From the NCBI RefSeq assembly GCF_029962835.1, contig NC_080588.1, positions 47,909,001-47,973,000 of the forward strand: 64,000 nucleotides of DNA, given 5' to 3'. Below are positions 49,301 to 60,779 of this stretch, piece by piece. The notes beneath the pieces are model-generated. The model was not told the DNA's origin. It worked only from the letters and a program-made list of their open reading frames with translations, and did not search any database. Origin of the DNA: Magnolia sinica (taxonomy: Eukaryota > Streptophyta > Magnoliopsida > Magnoliales > Magnoliaceae). The translations under genes and the position numbers were made by a program. The stretch's first letter is position 1. Each line of letters begins with the position of its first letter.

Positions 49301-52300
49301 ATCCTCAACACCCAAGGGTCAATCCTGAAACCCTAATCTCTCTTGAATAAAGAGGAAGAAAAGAAACGAATTTCTATTCATTCAGTAATAATGAAAATGG
49401 GGTTCTCACAACGTATATATAAGGTATGGAAAAAGTAAAAGTGCACTAAAGCCCCTGAAAACAAGAAAAATAACAAAAAAAAATTAAATTAAAGGAAGTG
49501 CAATAAAGTCCCTGAAACAAGAAAAAAGAACAAAAACGTCTAAAACTAAAACACCCATGTGGTAGAGTGTAAAATCCGACCCATGGATCTATGGTCAGAG
49601 TGTGGTCATGCCGCTCCTGCACTTGTAGCACATCAGAAAATGGGTCTGATGGACCCACCATCCATCCACATCAACTCCTCTGCTCTGGTATTCTGTCGGC
49701 GACGCCTCCTCCTCTAGTACACTCTAAAGGGTGCACCACTGATGTCCTCATCATTTTATCTCAAGAAATAGATACGCCGCACGTGGCTAAGGAGGAAGAT
49801 CTTATAAAGAAGTGGGGGAGAATTCGTCAAAACGGGAGCCCAAGTTTAGGTCAGAGGTAGGGAGTAACAAAAATTAGGAAAAAAAATTGGGTTCGGAGGG
49901 TGTAGTCGGAAGAGGGGCTGGAAGTGCACATCCACGAAAAGCTTCTAGTAGAGTCTCTGAACTCATTTAAAAGCAGCTTATTCGAATATTTCAGAAGAAG
50001 ACATTATAGGATGGCTGGCAATACACTGCATTGAAATGGAGGGAGATATAGTCTTAAAAAGATTCATGGGCAGTCTATTTCTGCTTTCTCTCACCAGAAG
50101 CGATTTCATCGAATACGTTCTTGCAGTCGATCCGGTGCATCGAAAAGATATCATCGTCAGCATCCAATGATGGGAAGAATGGTCTATCCTGGGATGGGAA
50201 AAGAAATGGTTCCAGTTCTGGAATATGCCGATGGAATTTTGGGCCTCTAAAATCTTTCAAGAGCTACGAGCATGTCTGGGGATTGTAGTAGAGATCCATC
50301 CAAGAACAGAAGATAGTGAGGAGTCGTGTTTTGCGAGGATGAGGATTAAGATACAGAAGGTTAACTCTATAAAGGATAAAATCAAGTTTAAAGTTGGGGT
50401 TGCAGTTATCAAAGTAGTAGAAGAGCCGCTGGAACAGAGAGTGTATGGTGTGGAAGAAGAAAAATTGTTAATGGCGGAAGAACGGAAACGCAGTGAAGGT
50501 GCACAATCAGAGTGCTCTGCCGGACTATCAAACATTCAAGAAAGGCAGTGTTCAAACCCCATTGGCCAGATGAAAAGCTTTTCTCTGGGTTTGATGGAGG
50601 GCGTGACATCTGGTGGGCTGCAGTACAAGGACTCAGCATTGTCAGGAGTAAATGTAATAGGAACGAAAGAGGGAGTGGGACTTGTGCTTGAGTCGACACA
50701 TGTTGAGAATAGTTCTCCTCCATTTATTGTGGCAAGATATAGAGGAGGTAAGAGCTTTAAGTCGAGTTTTTGCTATTCCAATCCTTTGGCTCGTGTGGAA
50801 CTGTTCACACGAGAGTCTTCACCTCTCTCTATCGCACGTGCCACTAAAAACTTAATAGGCGGCACGTGCAAGTCTCTCTCGCATCCAAAAACCCAATAAA
50901 TGTTATGCGAGTGACATTCTCTTAGAAAGGGTTTGCGGTGGAAGAACGTCTACGGTAAGTATCACGCCGATTTCTCTGGAAATCGAAACAGATGGTCGAC
51001 AGGTCACTGATTTTCGTCAGTTGGTTCCTTACAAAGGCAAGAATGGTGAGTTTTGCTGCGAAGAACTGTCAAAAGTTGTGGTTCGGCAGCAACAGACGCA
51101 TATCCCGGTTGCGGATGACCACTCTTTGCTACAAGAGTCACCTACAGGGTGTGAAGTAGTCATCTATGTTGCAGGATCATTCCTCTCAAGATTTCAAATT
51201 CAGCTGGGCAATAGTGATTTCACCAGAGGCATCATCACAAAACCTTGGTGCAGGAAAGGAAACCCTGGGGAGAGAGGTTACAGTTTCATTGGCAGAGGTA
51301 GTGGTTCCCTTAGTACATGGTTGACAAGCGAGTTCTACGGCAGAAAAAGAGCCAATAACAAAGCCTGCAAATGAGTTCTTTAACATTATTCAAGGAGGTC
51401 TCGAGATGTCTCCTCTTCATCGCCAAATAGCTAGAAATGAAGATCAAGGGCCAAGTCAGATATGGACACCAATGGAAGAGTTATGAGGGACTAAGCCGTC
51501 AGGTGGTGCAATGGTGGTATCAGAGGCAAAGTTTTTACGTAGTCCTATCTTTATATCCGCTTTGGCGACCAGTCAGCAATCTGGTAATGCAAGGACAACG
51601 GGAGAGAGGCTGGTGATTCAAGCAGTTCCAGAATTAGCTCAATTGCACAAAATAAAATGTTACCTATGGTGGAAGACATGAAAATAATAAAAATGGTTAC
51701 AATGGAGGTGGCTCGGTTAGTGGGGGACAAATTTGGGGATAGGCCTGAGGATTATATAGCTTACTTTGAATTTGTGGAGGAAAGGGGAAGGCAATTAATT
51801 CCCAAGCAGGTTCATTTTAGTATGAGGAATATGATATGTTCGGACAATAATAATCTAAATGGAGGAGCCGAATTTCAAAACATGAGGGGTGGGAGTACAT
51901 CAGGTATAGATAGTTTTAAATGAAGTTCATATCTTAGAATGACAGGGGAATGGGTTCCACACAAAAGCGGGGTCAAATTAGAGATGTGTAAGAGATTCAA
52001 AATTCAAATAGTAGCATTTCGGGAAACTAAGATGAAAGAAATAGATCAAAGGCTGATAAATTCAATATAGTGGGGAAAGCAAAAGGATTGGGTAGGTGAG
52101 GATGTGACAGATTCAGCGGGACATATTCTAGTGATTTGGAACTCAATGTTGTGGAGTAAAGAGGACAGTTGGTCGGGTGATTATTTGGTGTCAGTTGTGT
52201 TGAAATAAGTTGCATCTAGATTTACATGGATGTTTATAGTAGTATATGGGCCATGGAAACCAAAGTTATGTGGTGAATTATGAGAGGAGCCAGATAAATG

Positions 52301-55300
52301 CCAAAACAGATGGGGAATACCTTGGTGTTTGGGAGAGGACTTCAATGTCATTAGGTTCATTCATGAGAAGTCCAATGGAGAGCGGACGTCCACAGGTATG
52401 AGAAATTCTTCTAATTGGATCTTAAAACACGAGCAAGTGGACCTTCCAATGAGTGGCGTCAAATTTACATGGTCGAATGGGTGAGTTGAGCCGACCAAAT
52501 CCAGGCTAGACAGATTCTTCATATCAACAGAATTGGGGTATGCCCAGACCTTTCTCCGATCACTACCCGGTATTGCTTGAGGTAGATGAGGAGAATTGGG
52601 GTCCGCGTCCGTTTAGATTTGAGCTAGCTTGGCTAGAGGTAGAAGGTTTTGCAGAAAAGGTAGTGGAGTGGTGGACATCTTTTTCAATTTACGGGAGTGT
52701 AGGTTTCTCTCTTTTTCAAAAACTTAAAATGCTAAAGAAAATGATATGTGAATGGAAAAAATAGGTTTTGCAGAAAAGGTAGTGGAGTGGTGGACATCTT
52801 TTTCAGTCTACGGGAGTGTAGGTTTCTCTCTTTTTCAAAAACTTAAAATGCTAAAGAAAATGATATGTGAATGGAAAAAATAGGTTTTGCAAGGCCGGGA
52901 GGAGGAAACGTTGATTCTACTCCAGGAGATGCATAGGTTGGATATCAAAGAAGAGGCAGGGCAATTGTCAAAGGAGGAAAGCATGGCAGGAGGTCCATGT
53001 GCAAAATATAACGCCAAACTGCGGGAGGAGGATACTAAATGGAGACAAAGATCAAGGGCATTGTGGCTAAAAGAGGGAGACAAAAACAACAAGTTTTTCC
53101 ATGCTATTGCAAGTGCTAGAGCGCGTTCAAACAAGATCAAATTTCTAATTGAAGAGGGCGTAAGGCTAGAGTCAATGGTGTTATTGTCGAGTTCTACAAA
53201 AACATGTTATCTAAAGATGCTTGGCATTGTCCTCCCCTTGAACACTTATATGTCAATTGAAGCAACAATTTCTTTGGAGCAACCTTTCTCAGAGGAAGAA
53301 GTGAAGCAATGGCAGAGTTGGGTGGTGAAAAAGCTCCGTGTCCAAACGGTTTTCCATTACTATTCTTTCAAAAATTTTGAGAAATGGTGAGGGAGATGTG
53401 CTTTGGTTCATGAATGAATTTTTCGAAAAAGGTTTCGTAGCGTCAAAATTAGGGGCCAAGTTCATAACTTTGATTCCCAAAAAGGAAGGAGCCGAAAGCC
53501 TAAAAGACGCCTGCCCTATTAGCCTGTTAGGAAGCCCATATAAGATACTGGTGAAGGTTTTGGCTTCTAGTTTTCGGATGTAGGGGGATATCATTTCGAC
53601 TTCTCAAGGTGTATTCCCGGATGGGAGAGATCGATCCTTACTAGCTAACGAATGTATTGACTCTTGTAAGAGAAGAGGGGATCAGGGAGTATGCAAACTT
53701 GACATCGAAAGGGCATATTATCATGTGGATTGGACCTTTCTTGATTATACGTTGGGGAGGTTAGGATGTGGGGTTAAATGTCGTGCTTGAATCTAGGCAT
53801 GTATTAGGTCGGCTAAATTATCGATTCTAGTTAATGGCTTGCCGAATGGTTACTTTTCAACTTCTAGAGGGTTGCGCCAAGGCGAATTATGCGAGGGCAT
53901 TTTCACACCAGGCTCAAGTGGGGTGGCCTATGGGATGCGATGGCACACTCAGGGTGGGCGGCCCGCGGAACCCATGTGATTTGGGGCCCATGTGAGGCAG
54001 GTGGCTCGTGTGAGCCAAAACCAGTGGATTTGGGGCCTAAGAAGAGAGTTCGGTTCATGACCTAACCCATGGAAATAGGGCCTGGGCTATGAGATAAATG
54101 GATTCATTCATCATGCTCTATCAGTTCGAGTTGTTAAAGCAAGTGGTTAATTATCTTGCATCAAATTGGTATCAAAGGGGGAGGTCTCGTGTTCGAGACT
54201 CCTCACCGGAGGTGATTAATGCAGGGGCATTTTCACAACGGGCTTGAGTGGGGTGACTTGTTAGATGCAGGGGCACACTCGAGGTGGGCGGCCCGTGGAA
54301 CCCATGTGATTTGGGGCCCGTGTGAGGCAGGTGGCTTGTGTGAGGCGGAGCCCATGGATTTGAGGCCCACGATGAGGGTTCGGCCGAGGACCTAACCCAT
54401 GGATTTGGGGCATGGGCTATAAGATAAAGGGATTAATTCGCCATGCTCTATCAGTTTAAGCTTTTAGAGCAAGTGGTTAATTATCCTGCATCATCAACCC
54501 ATTGTCTCCTTATTTGTTCGTATCAGTGATGGAGGCCCTTGGCAAAATGTTAGAGAAAGGAGGAATTAGGATTGGTGGAAGGATTTGGGGTGGAAAGTTC
54601 AAAATTTCAGATTTCGCATCTCCAATATACGGATGATACGCTTTTGCTTTATATGGTAAATGTGGTAAAAGTGTAGAATCTTCGGTCAATCATTGTTAGT
54701 TTCAAGGTGGTCTCCAGTTTGAAGGTGAATGTTAGCAAAAGCAAGATTCTTGGGGTTGGTCTTTCTAAAGAAAAATCTCAACTTTTTGTGTCCATCATAG
54801 GTTGTAGGGAGGGGTCTTTCCCAACCATGTATCTTGAGCTTCCACTATGTATCAGTAAACCGGCAAGGCACATGAGGGACACAGTCATCAAGCAATGTGA
54901 AAGGAAGATGTCCAAGTAGAAGGCGAGACATATATCTATGGGGGGGGAGAATGATTTTGATTCAAGCATCCATATCGAATCTTCTAGTTCATTTTATGTC
55001 GTTATTCGAGTGCCCAAAGTCGGTGTTGAACATTTTGGAAAAGCGAATGAGGGATTTTCTATGGAAATGATCGGAAGAGAAACACAAGTTTCATCTTGTG
55101 AAGTGGGAAGAGGTGTGCAAACAAAGGAATTAAGGACGGGCAGGGTTGAGAAAGTTAGATGAGATGGACCTAGTGCTCTTAGAGAAATGGGTGTGGAGGT
55201 TTGGGGTGGAGTCCTTAAAACAAAGGGTTTAGGAATGGAAAAAAATATTCACTTTTGGGAACATAGGTGGTTAGTAGACATTAATTTGAGCGCTAGATTT

Positions 55301-58300
55301 CCAAGGCTAGCGGGGCTAGCATCGGAAGTTGATATGAAGGTTAGTTCTTGTTACTCATGCATGGGTGACAAAGTAATTTGGGCTGCTCTATGTAGAAGGA
55401 ATCTTGGCAAAGAAGAATTTCAAGAGTTTACAAGCCTTTTGCAAGTGTTGGATCAGGTCTCTCCTGTCGATTCTAGTACGGATTCATTAAGATGGTTTAA
55501 AGATAAATCAGGGAAATTTTCAGCTGAGTCATTATATCGGGTCCTAAGCAAAGATGGAAAAAATGATAACAACATGTTTGGCAATGTGGTGCTTCGTTGA
55601 AGGTAGCGGTTTTTGGTTGGCCTGTTGGTAGGAACAAGGTGCTAACTATCGACAATCTTTGCAAGAGGAACCTAGTTCTTCCAAATGCGGAATCAGTAAA
55701 TCACATGTTCATTCATTGTTCTTTTGTTAGAGAGGTGTGGGATCTTTTTTCCAACTTTTTGGGGTGCTTTGGGTGCTTTCAGGATCTATAGATAAATTTC
55801 TACTATCATGGCATGGAGGGGGTATAGGTAAAGCAGAGAAAAGGATTTGGAAGCTGAGTTGTTTAGTGGGGTTATGGACATTATGGTTAGAAAGGAATGG
55901 TCGTTGTTTTGAGAATGAGAAGGGGGGAGCAATATCTGTTTTAAGGAGGGCTAAAGCTTTAGTTAAAGAATGGGTGTTGGGATCAGGTAATTGTTACCAA
56001 TTCCCGTTGGATTGGTAGTTGTTGTTTCCTTTTGTTTCTTTATATTCTTTTGTAAATTTTGGTTGCGGCCTTTTAATGAAATCATCACCTTTCAGGGCAT
56101 TTTTAAAAATTAAAAAATTAAATTTTTTTTTTTTTAAAAAAAAAAAAAAAAAGAGTATATGAAGTGTAATTTAAGTAACATTAGGGGTCAGAATGACGAA
56201 ATAGTAGAATTTACTCGTTTGAGATTGTGTGGCAGGACAACGATCTATAGGACGCCATAACTCCCTCATTTTTAGTCAGATTTGGAGGATTCTTGGGTTG
56301 AACATGAAATAATTGAAAAGATCCATGTAATGGTGGTGAAATTTCTCAGATCAGACTTTTAGATTTTGAGTTATTAGCCCCACAAGTGAATGGTGTCATG
56401 CTGCCTAGACGCGTTGGGCACGAACTGAATGTTTCTGCCATGATTTGGATGATATCATGCATGGTTACACTCGATTTTTGTACCACTATGTGGAGGTCAA
56501 AAGAGCTTTCTAGTGTTATACAAATCTCATTTTTGGACGAGTGTATGATGAGATCCATGGCCGGCATCAATGAAGGGTCTTGCATGACTTTGTCTTTGTT
56601 TTTACAGTTTGCCATTTGTGTTTCAAATCCCCAGGATTAAACCAAGCTTCTCTCCCAAATTTGCATTGACTAGTTGTGATTTGTGTAATCAAACATGTAT
56701 TTAAACCCAAATTAGTAAAGAAATGCATAAATACCATGGTAAAAATAAAAATCCCAAAACTACCCTCTAATCTAGAGAGTTCTAAAGATTCCTTTGTTAC
56801 AAACATTATCCTCAAATCTGAGCAATTACAATATCGTACTTACATCCAAGGATTGGAATTGTTAAAGCTCTCTTTTTTTTTCTTTTACGCTTATTAATGC
56901 CCATTTTGTTCTCTCATTTTGCAAGATTGCCATCACAAAGTCTATAAATAGCCTTGCATTTCAAGAGGACGAGGCCTTTGATCCCTGGAATTCTTTTTTC
57001 TTTTTTTTTTGAAAGGCAGAATTCTTATGTTGTGAGATACGATTCCATGAAAGAGAAACGAGAAAGGATTAGAGAGAAGTTAGAGAGAAGTTGCAGAGAA
57101 GAAGGGAGAAGATGGAGCTGGAAGAAGAGAGGAAGTAGATGACTGGAGTAAGTCTCTTCTGGATTTATTCAAACTAAGCTCTGCTCCTAGTAGTTGAAAT
57201 CCTCGATTTGCAAAGATTGGAGATAGAAGATTCAAGATCAAGGCCAAAATCAGGGAAGAATTCATACTAATAATAGACACAAAAGAACTCATGAAGACCC
57301 AAACAAGAAGACCCACTACTAGAGGGAACTCAGTAGCCTCCGACTCTCCGCACAGGACATTCTCACTCTTGTAACAACACCTGGATGTCTTTTAATGGTG
57401 TTATTATATCGAATTAGGACCCCTTTGATACTCATCGACCACCACATAACCTCTATGGGTACTCTATCCTATGCTCTCCCCAAATCTAGCAAACCATGTC
57501 AAGATGCTCTCTTATATCAATACTTCTGCATCAATTGTCTTTGTAAATGCTCCAATTGTTGCTCTCCCTGACAAGAAACCAAACTGATTTTCCAATACCC
57601 TTGTTTCTTGTCTTAATCTTTGTTCCGCCACCCTCTCCCAAAGCTTCACAATCTCAGAAGTTTGGTCCCTTGATATTAGATGCAACTTCATGCATCTCTT
57701 GTTCTTGTAAATAGGTAGTACAGTTCTTTTCCTCCACTCACCCGGTATCTTTTTCTTGCAAACTTTATTGAAAATAGTAGTTGACCAAATTAATTCAATT
57801 TCACCTAACATCTTCCACAGTTCTATACGTATATGATATCATTTGCCTCCCTAGCCTTTCCCTTGAGCTCGTTATGGCTACCTTTAGTTTCCCTATACAA
57901 CTTCTATGATAGCCCAAATGTTTCTCCCAATGCCTCAAGATCTAAGGTCCCTCCTTGTTCTATCCTTGTGCATGCATCTACATGCATGATTCAACAACCA
58001 CTCCAAGTAGACTCTCCACCTCTTCCTAATCTCTCCATCTTTCACCAAGACCCACTGATCCTTACCCTTGATGCATCTTACGCGGTTTATGCCTCTACCT
58101 TTCTCCCTCACTTTTGCTATTTTGTAGATATCTTGCTCCCCCTCAATTGTTCTTAACCTATCATAAAGTTCATCATATGCTTTATAGCTAGCTTTCCTCA
58201 CTGCTTTGCTTCCTGTTTATCATTTTTTATATATATTTTGAGGCTTTTCATATTTATACTTTTCTGCCACTCTCAACATTGGGTGCCTCTATCTTCATTT

Positions 58301-60684
58301 TCTTTCTTGTCTCATTCCTTTCTTAACTCTTATACCATGACGTTTCCAATGAAAGATAATGAGAAAGATAAGGGTTTGGATAGAAAAAGCATACAAATTC
58401 TCCTTTACTAATAATAGACACAAAAGAACTCATGACAACTTATACATAATTTGTCTATAACTCATGACAGACGTAATCTGTCTATGTAAAATGTATCTGT
58501 AATACTCTATATGCAATTTATCTAATTGTACATGCATGTGGAGCAATCTACACGTGTCAACATTTTCACAGGAACATTTACCTAGTTTCAATAAACATGT
58601 TTGTCCCTCATTTCCAAATCCCTTCCCGCAAGGAAATCAAACCGTTTTTTGTTTCAGAAAGGCATACATTACCACCATGATATGTTTAACAAGTGCCTTA
58701 GGGTACGTTTGCTAGTTCCCAGTTCAATGGTCAAGATTCACTAGGGCCGTGTGAGATATATTCAGGACCTTCAGGAAAAGAAAAGGGCAATGGGACCTCC
58801 TTGGTGTGGGTTCTGTTTTCCGCTCCACTCCAAATGCAAATTGTACCCTCTTGCTTCGTTTCCCACCAACTGCTAATTCACGCCACATTCAAGCTCAACA
58901 TTTAAGGTTGCAAACAACCTGGGCCTGGGCTGGTTTGGGGCTGGGTTTGGAACTGATTGGTTGGGCCTATTGGGTTGGGTGGGTCTACACGAGATATTGA
59001 TTTTGCATGGCCGAGGCCACCCTAACTAGTTGAGATGTTTCCATAAGCAATGGATCTGATACCATCAAATGCATGCATGGTAAACAATCATCAGATGAGA
59101 TTCTTTTCTTTAAGTATCAAATCAGGAAACAGAAGTTACTCCTCAACTATCATACTTTGAAGGATCACTAATAGTTCTGAATTCTGTAGTACATGCAACT
59201 GTGAAAAAGTTGATTTAAAAAGAAAAACAACAACTACTAAGGAATTTTCAGACCCCATGTCGAACCTCAACTTAATTTGATGTTAAACATAACAAACTAC
59301 ACCTAATTTGATATTAAACATAACAAACTACACCAAATCAGAGGACGAAAGATCATTCATAAATCCAAATGAACTTCAGCCTTCAATCCATCAATGCATG
59401 GTGGACACATGGAATGTCTAAACAGTGGGAATAGATGACTGAGTCGCAGAAAAAGTAACTTTCCGAAATTTACCTTGCAGAGATTATTCAGAGAAGGTGT
59501 ACTGTGAGTAGTTTCATCCAGATATTTGAAGATAAATGACGTGTCAATCACTCTTGCATGATTTAGTTTTAGTGCTGTAGAAATTATTAAAAACAAAAAG
59601 TAAAGAGGAGAACAAACCACAAGCATGAAGCATTAGAAGAACACTCCCACAACAACGTACGAATGTCAATTAGGATCGCTGAAAGAAACTACTAATCGGA
59701 TTTTTCAACAAATTGATTAAATAGAGCTTCTTCAAGAGTGACAATGTCCTTTGCATACCTTGTAGATCATTATGTAAACTGTGGCCTACTAAAATAGTCC
59801 CATGTGACAACAGCTTCTTCAAAGATTTCTACAAAATGCAAAGACCAGTCAGTAAAAGAAAATACAGGAGCCAGCAATTAACAGGTACAACTTACAATAC
59901 CTGTATATCTATCAAAGAAGAGGTAACTCCTTCCAAATCCTTAGCAGAAATTCCAGTAATCTCAGTTCTGTAGTCAGCAACAGCTTTATTAGGGTTTACA
60001 AGTTTGTCGAGTTTAACCTGAAAGTGACACACCAAGAGCATAAACAACTCAAAAAAAGTTGAAGAGGAAATGTACAAATTTCAATTAAGCATTTGCTTGT
60101 GTCCCAACAAACAGTACATACATATTCTTGCCTTCTGGTGACCCACATCATTCATATTGTAGGGACCATGGTGGATGGGAGATGTGCTGAAACTCCCACC
60201 CCCCCATCACATGACCCTAACCATCCAAATAGGCTACTGTTAATGTGGATAATCTGATGGGAGATATTGGATAAAACAATGTGACACACCAGATGAACAG
60301 CTTAGGTTACACATGGGTGAGGCTCCTTTGTAACATTGCAGGGTTCAAACAAAGAGCACCATTGCCATTCATAAACCAAAGAGCAACATTCAATTCAATT
60401 GATCGTCAGATAATAACTGACTCAAAATAAAAACAGTAACACCTACAAGAATCCTAAAAGGAAATTTTTCAGGATATAAACATCATGCAAATTATAGAAG
60501 AACTTATATTGCAAAACAAATGGAACTAGGCAGCAAAAAGTACCACCAAATTGTGATCCACCAGACAAACTTTCACTACTGCCTCTGTACCATCTTCACA
60601 AAGAACCATCTCACAGTCAACAGCTATCATTGCAGTTGATTTTATTGCCTTTGAAACTTTTCCTAACTTTGTAACCACCCACTC
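43395..60684 (-). CDS. SDN-like: SDN-family DEDDh 3'-5' exonuclease, 5' end missing
   Basis: Eight minus-strand exons join in phase: 60684-60544, 60017-59901, 59828-59759, 59574-59474, 46452-46318, 46227-46120, 46011-45907 and 43712-43395, giving 364 visible residues. Exonuclease motif I is MIAVDCEMVLCEDG (D23, E25), motif II GHSLHNDLQ (D107) and motif III PHNCRDDA (H157, D162), all intact. Residues about 189-285 form an RRM-like segment (LFLHRIPIGVPSQELMKIFP, YSTFAIFKDSEAACEAFEKI). The C-terminus (HVKEIETLKQELRQKEEEIS) is a coiled coil, ending ALTRKHGL. In Arabidopsis, SDN nucleases degrade mature miRNAs from the 3' end. The N-terminal part, expected upstream of EWVVTKLGK, is not securely found; a possible exon at 61172-61212 (YMFELKFYEEA) lacks an AG acceptor. 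One intron is 13 kb and full of transposons. Whether the gene is active is unknown. Confidence 0.88.
44207..44577 (-). mobile_element. RTE-type LINE, 5'-truncated 3' end
   Basis: The minus strand ends in the pattern common to plant RTE LINE tails (CTAGCTAGTTGGGATAAGGC followed by GATGATG). It is flanked by a 20-bp direct repeat, ATATCCCATTTYTTGAAAAT at 44187-44206 and 44578-44597, with one difference. It lies in the last intron of the SDN gene. No open frame remains. Confidence 0.7.
44598..45906 (-). other. SDN last intron, remainder
   Basis: AT-rich intron sequence with short trinucleotide runs (for example near 44955-44985). No coding sequence or clear repeat is recognised. Confidence 0.5.
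46652..47395. mobile_element. hAT-like MITE, CGATATCGG family (copy 1)
   Basis: The ends are CAGCATTTGAAATATCGG and the inverted CAGTGTTTAAGTATCG, and the interior near both ends is full of CGATATATCCC words. Flanks GGTGCAAG (46642-46649) and GGTGCAAC (47396-47403) form an 8-bp duplication with one change, two bases outside the left end. An inverted copy with its own duplication lies at 62950-63641. It lies in the 13-kb SDN intron. Confidence 0.75.
47404..48286 (-). other. SDN 13-kb intron, no feature seen
   Basis: Intron sequence between the MITE and the L1 LINE. Nothing recognisable is present. Confidence 0.5.
48422..51923 (+). pseudogene. L1 ORF1 (RRM-like plus DUF4283-like)
   Basis: The first part reads EWKQVSYRKARKQGLGRSNR, then, after a one-base frame change near 48528, an RRM-like segment with AGIVMEVVIPRD and PRGFAFVRMSLEEELEKAAQ. 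A poorly coding stretch follows (48.76-49.98 kb). From about 49.98 kb onward a 224-codon open frame (50225-50899) opens MPMEFWASKIFQELRACLGI, the pattern of the DUF4283 domain common in plant L1 ORF1. The last frame ends at 51923 (GGSTSGIDSFK). The protein would have bound the LINE RNA. Several stops and frame changes inactivate it. Confidence 0.65.
52645..52882 (+). repeat. 119-bp tandem duplication in L1 ORF2
   Basis: Two units, 52645-52763 and 52764-52882, differ at only two or so bases (TCAATTTACG against TCAGTCTACG). Because 119 is not a multiple of three, the duplication shifts the ORF2 frame. Confidence 0.95.
53890..54493 (+). mobile_element. TRIM (miniature LTR retrotransposon, 604 bp)
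   Basis: Two direct repeats of exactly 274 bp (53890-54163 and 54220-54493) start TGCRGGGGCATTTTCACA and end CYTGCATCA. The 56-bp interior begins AATTGGTATCAAAGG, a primer binding site for initiator tRNA-Met three bases after the LTR. There is no coding sequence. It splits the L1 reverse transcriptase inside the GLRQG...PLSP motif. A 5-bp target duplication is not evident (AATTA against TCAAC), which could reflect decay. Confidence 0.8.
56152..57264 (+). other. unassigned intron sequence, possible solo LTR
   Basis: There is no coding content. A TATA box TATAAATA (56943-56950) is followed by a purine-rich leader, and the stretch continues beyond the RTE insertion at 58436. This could be a solo LTR split by the RTE element, but I could not define its ends. 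Confidence 0.35.
56943..56950 (+). promoter_or_regulatory. TATA box in possible LTR
   Basis: TCTATAAATAGCC matches a plant core promoter. It lies in the SDN intron, antisense to the gene, with no identifiable plus-strand gene downstream. Confidence 0.4.
57295..58405 (-). mobile_element. RTE-type LINE fragment with 30-bp target duplication
   Basis: The minus strand reads SYKAYDELYDRLRTIEGEQD, YKIAKVREKGRGINRVRCIK and, further on, GEWRKRTVLPIYKNKRCMK and LRQETRVLENQFGFLSGRAT. This is the connector and reverse transcriptase of an RTE-clade LINE. A perfect 30-bp direct repeat (57265-57294 and 58406-58435) flanks the fragment. The element is truncated at both the endonuclease and catalytic sides and is inactive. 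It lies in the SDN 13-kb intron. Confidence 0.8.
58436..59272 (-). other. SDN intron, no gene seen
   Basis: Intron sequence. A GGGCTGGGTT-rich patch near 58915-58985 looks like part of a small transposon but was not delimited. Confidence 0.4.
59273..59334. repeat. 31-bp tandem duplication
   Basis: Two 31-bp units (59273-59303 and 59304-59334) differ at one base (GATGTTAAAC against GATATTAAAC). They lie in the 13-kb intron close to an SDN exon. Confidence 0.9.
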
Positions 60685-60779
60685 CTGTCACACATCCCAG
60701 CAATAAGATTATCAGAATATTACATGCTTCAGAAAGGATTGAAGGGCAAGCCAGATCCCCTAAGAAGCTGATAAAGGCA

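Larger units (their letters stand above)
51920..56018 (+). pseudogene. L1 ORF2 (endonuclease, reverse transcriptase)
   Basis: It opens MKFIS-stop-NDRGMGS at 51920, where the usual Trp of the WNVRG motif is a stop. Endonuclease blocks are FRETKMKE, GEDFNVIRF, SGVKFTWSNG and, in another frame, FSDHYPV. Reverse transcriptase blocks are KWRQRSRALWLKEGDKN, GAKFITLIPKKEGAESLKDA, CKLDIERAYYHVDW, GLRQG and, beyond a TRIM, PLSPYLFVSVMEALGKML, then YTDDTLLLY in place of the catalytic YADD or F-x-DD box. The zinc-binding part (GRNKVLTIDNLCKRNLVLPN) and the end LWTLWLERNGRCFE are typical of plant L1. Many stops and shifts make it inactive. Confidence 0.88.
48297..56151 (+). mobile_element. L1-type LINE, near full length, dead
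   Basis: The element has ORF1 (RRM-like and DUF4283-like parts), ORF2 (endonuclease, reverse transcriptase, zinc-binding and RNase H-like C-terminus) and a 3' poly(A) tract ending at 56151. A possible 10-bp target duplication AGAGTATAYG lies at 48287-48296 and 56152-56161. It is on the plus strand, antisense to the SDN gene in whose intron it sits. A 604-bp TRIM (53890-54493) and a 119-bp tandem duplication (52645-52882) interrupt ORF2. The 5' end is inferred from the duplication only. Confidence 0.85.

Noticed and set aside
54164..54219. tRNA gene or SINE promoter (GTTCGAGACTCC resembles a B box)
   Set aside because: There is no A box or cloverleaf; the stretch is the interior of a TRIM whose primer site explains the tRNA similarity.
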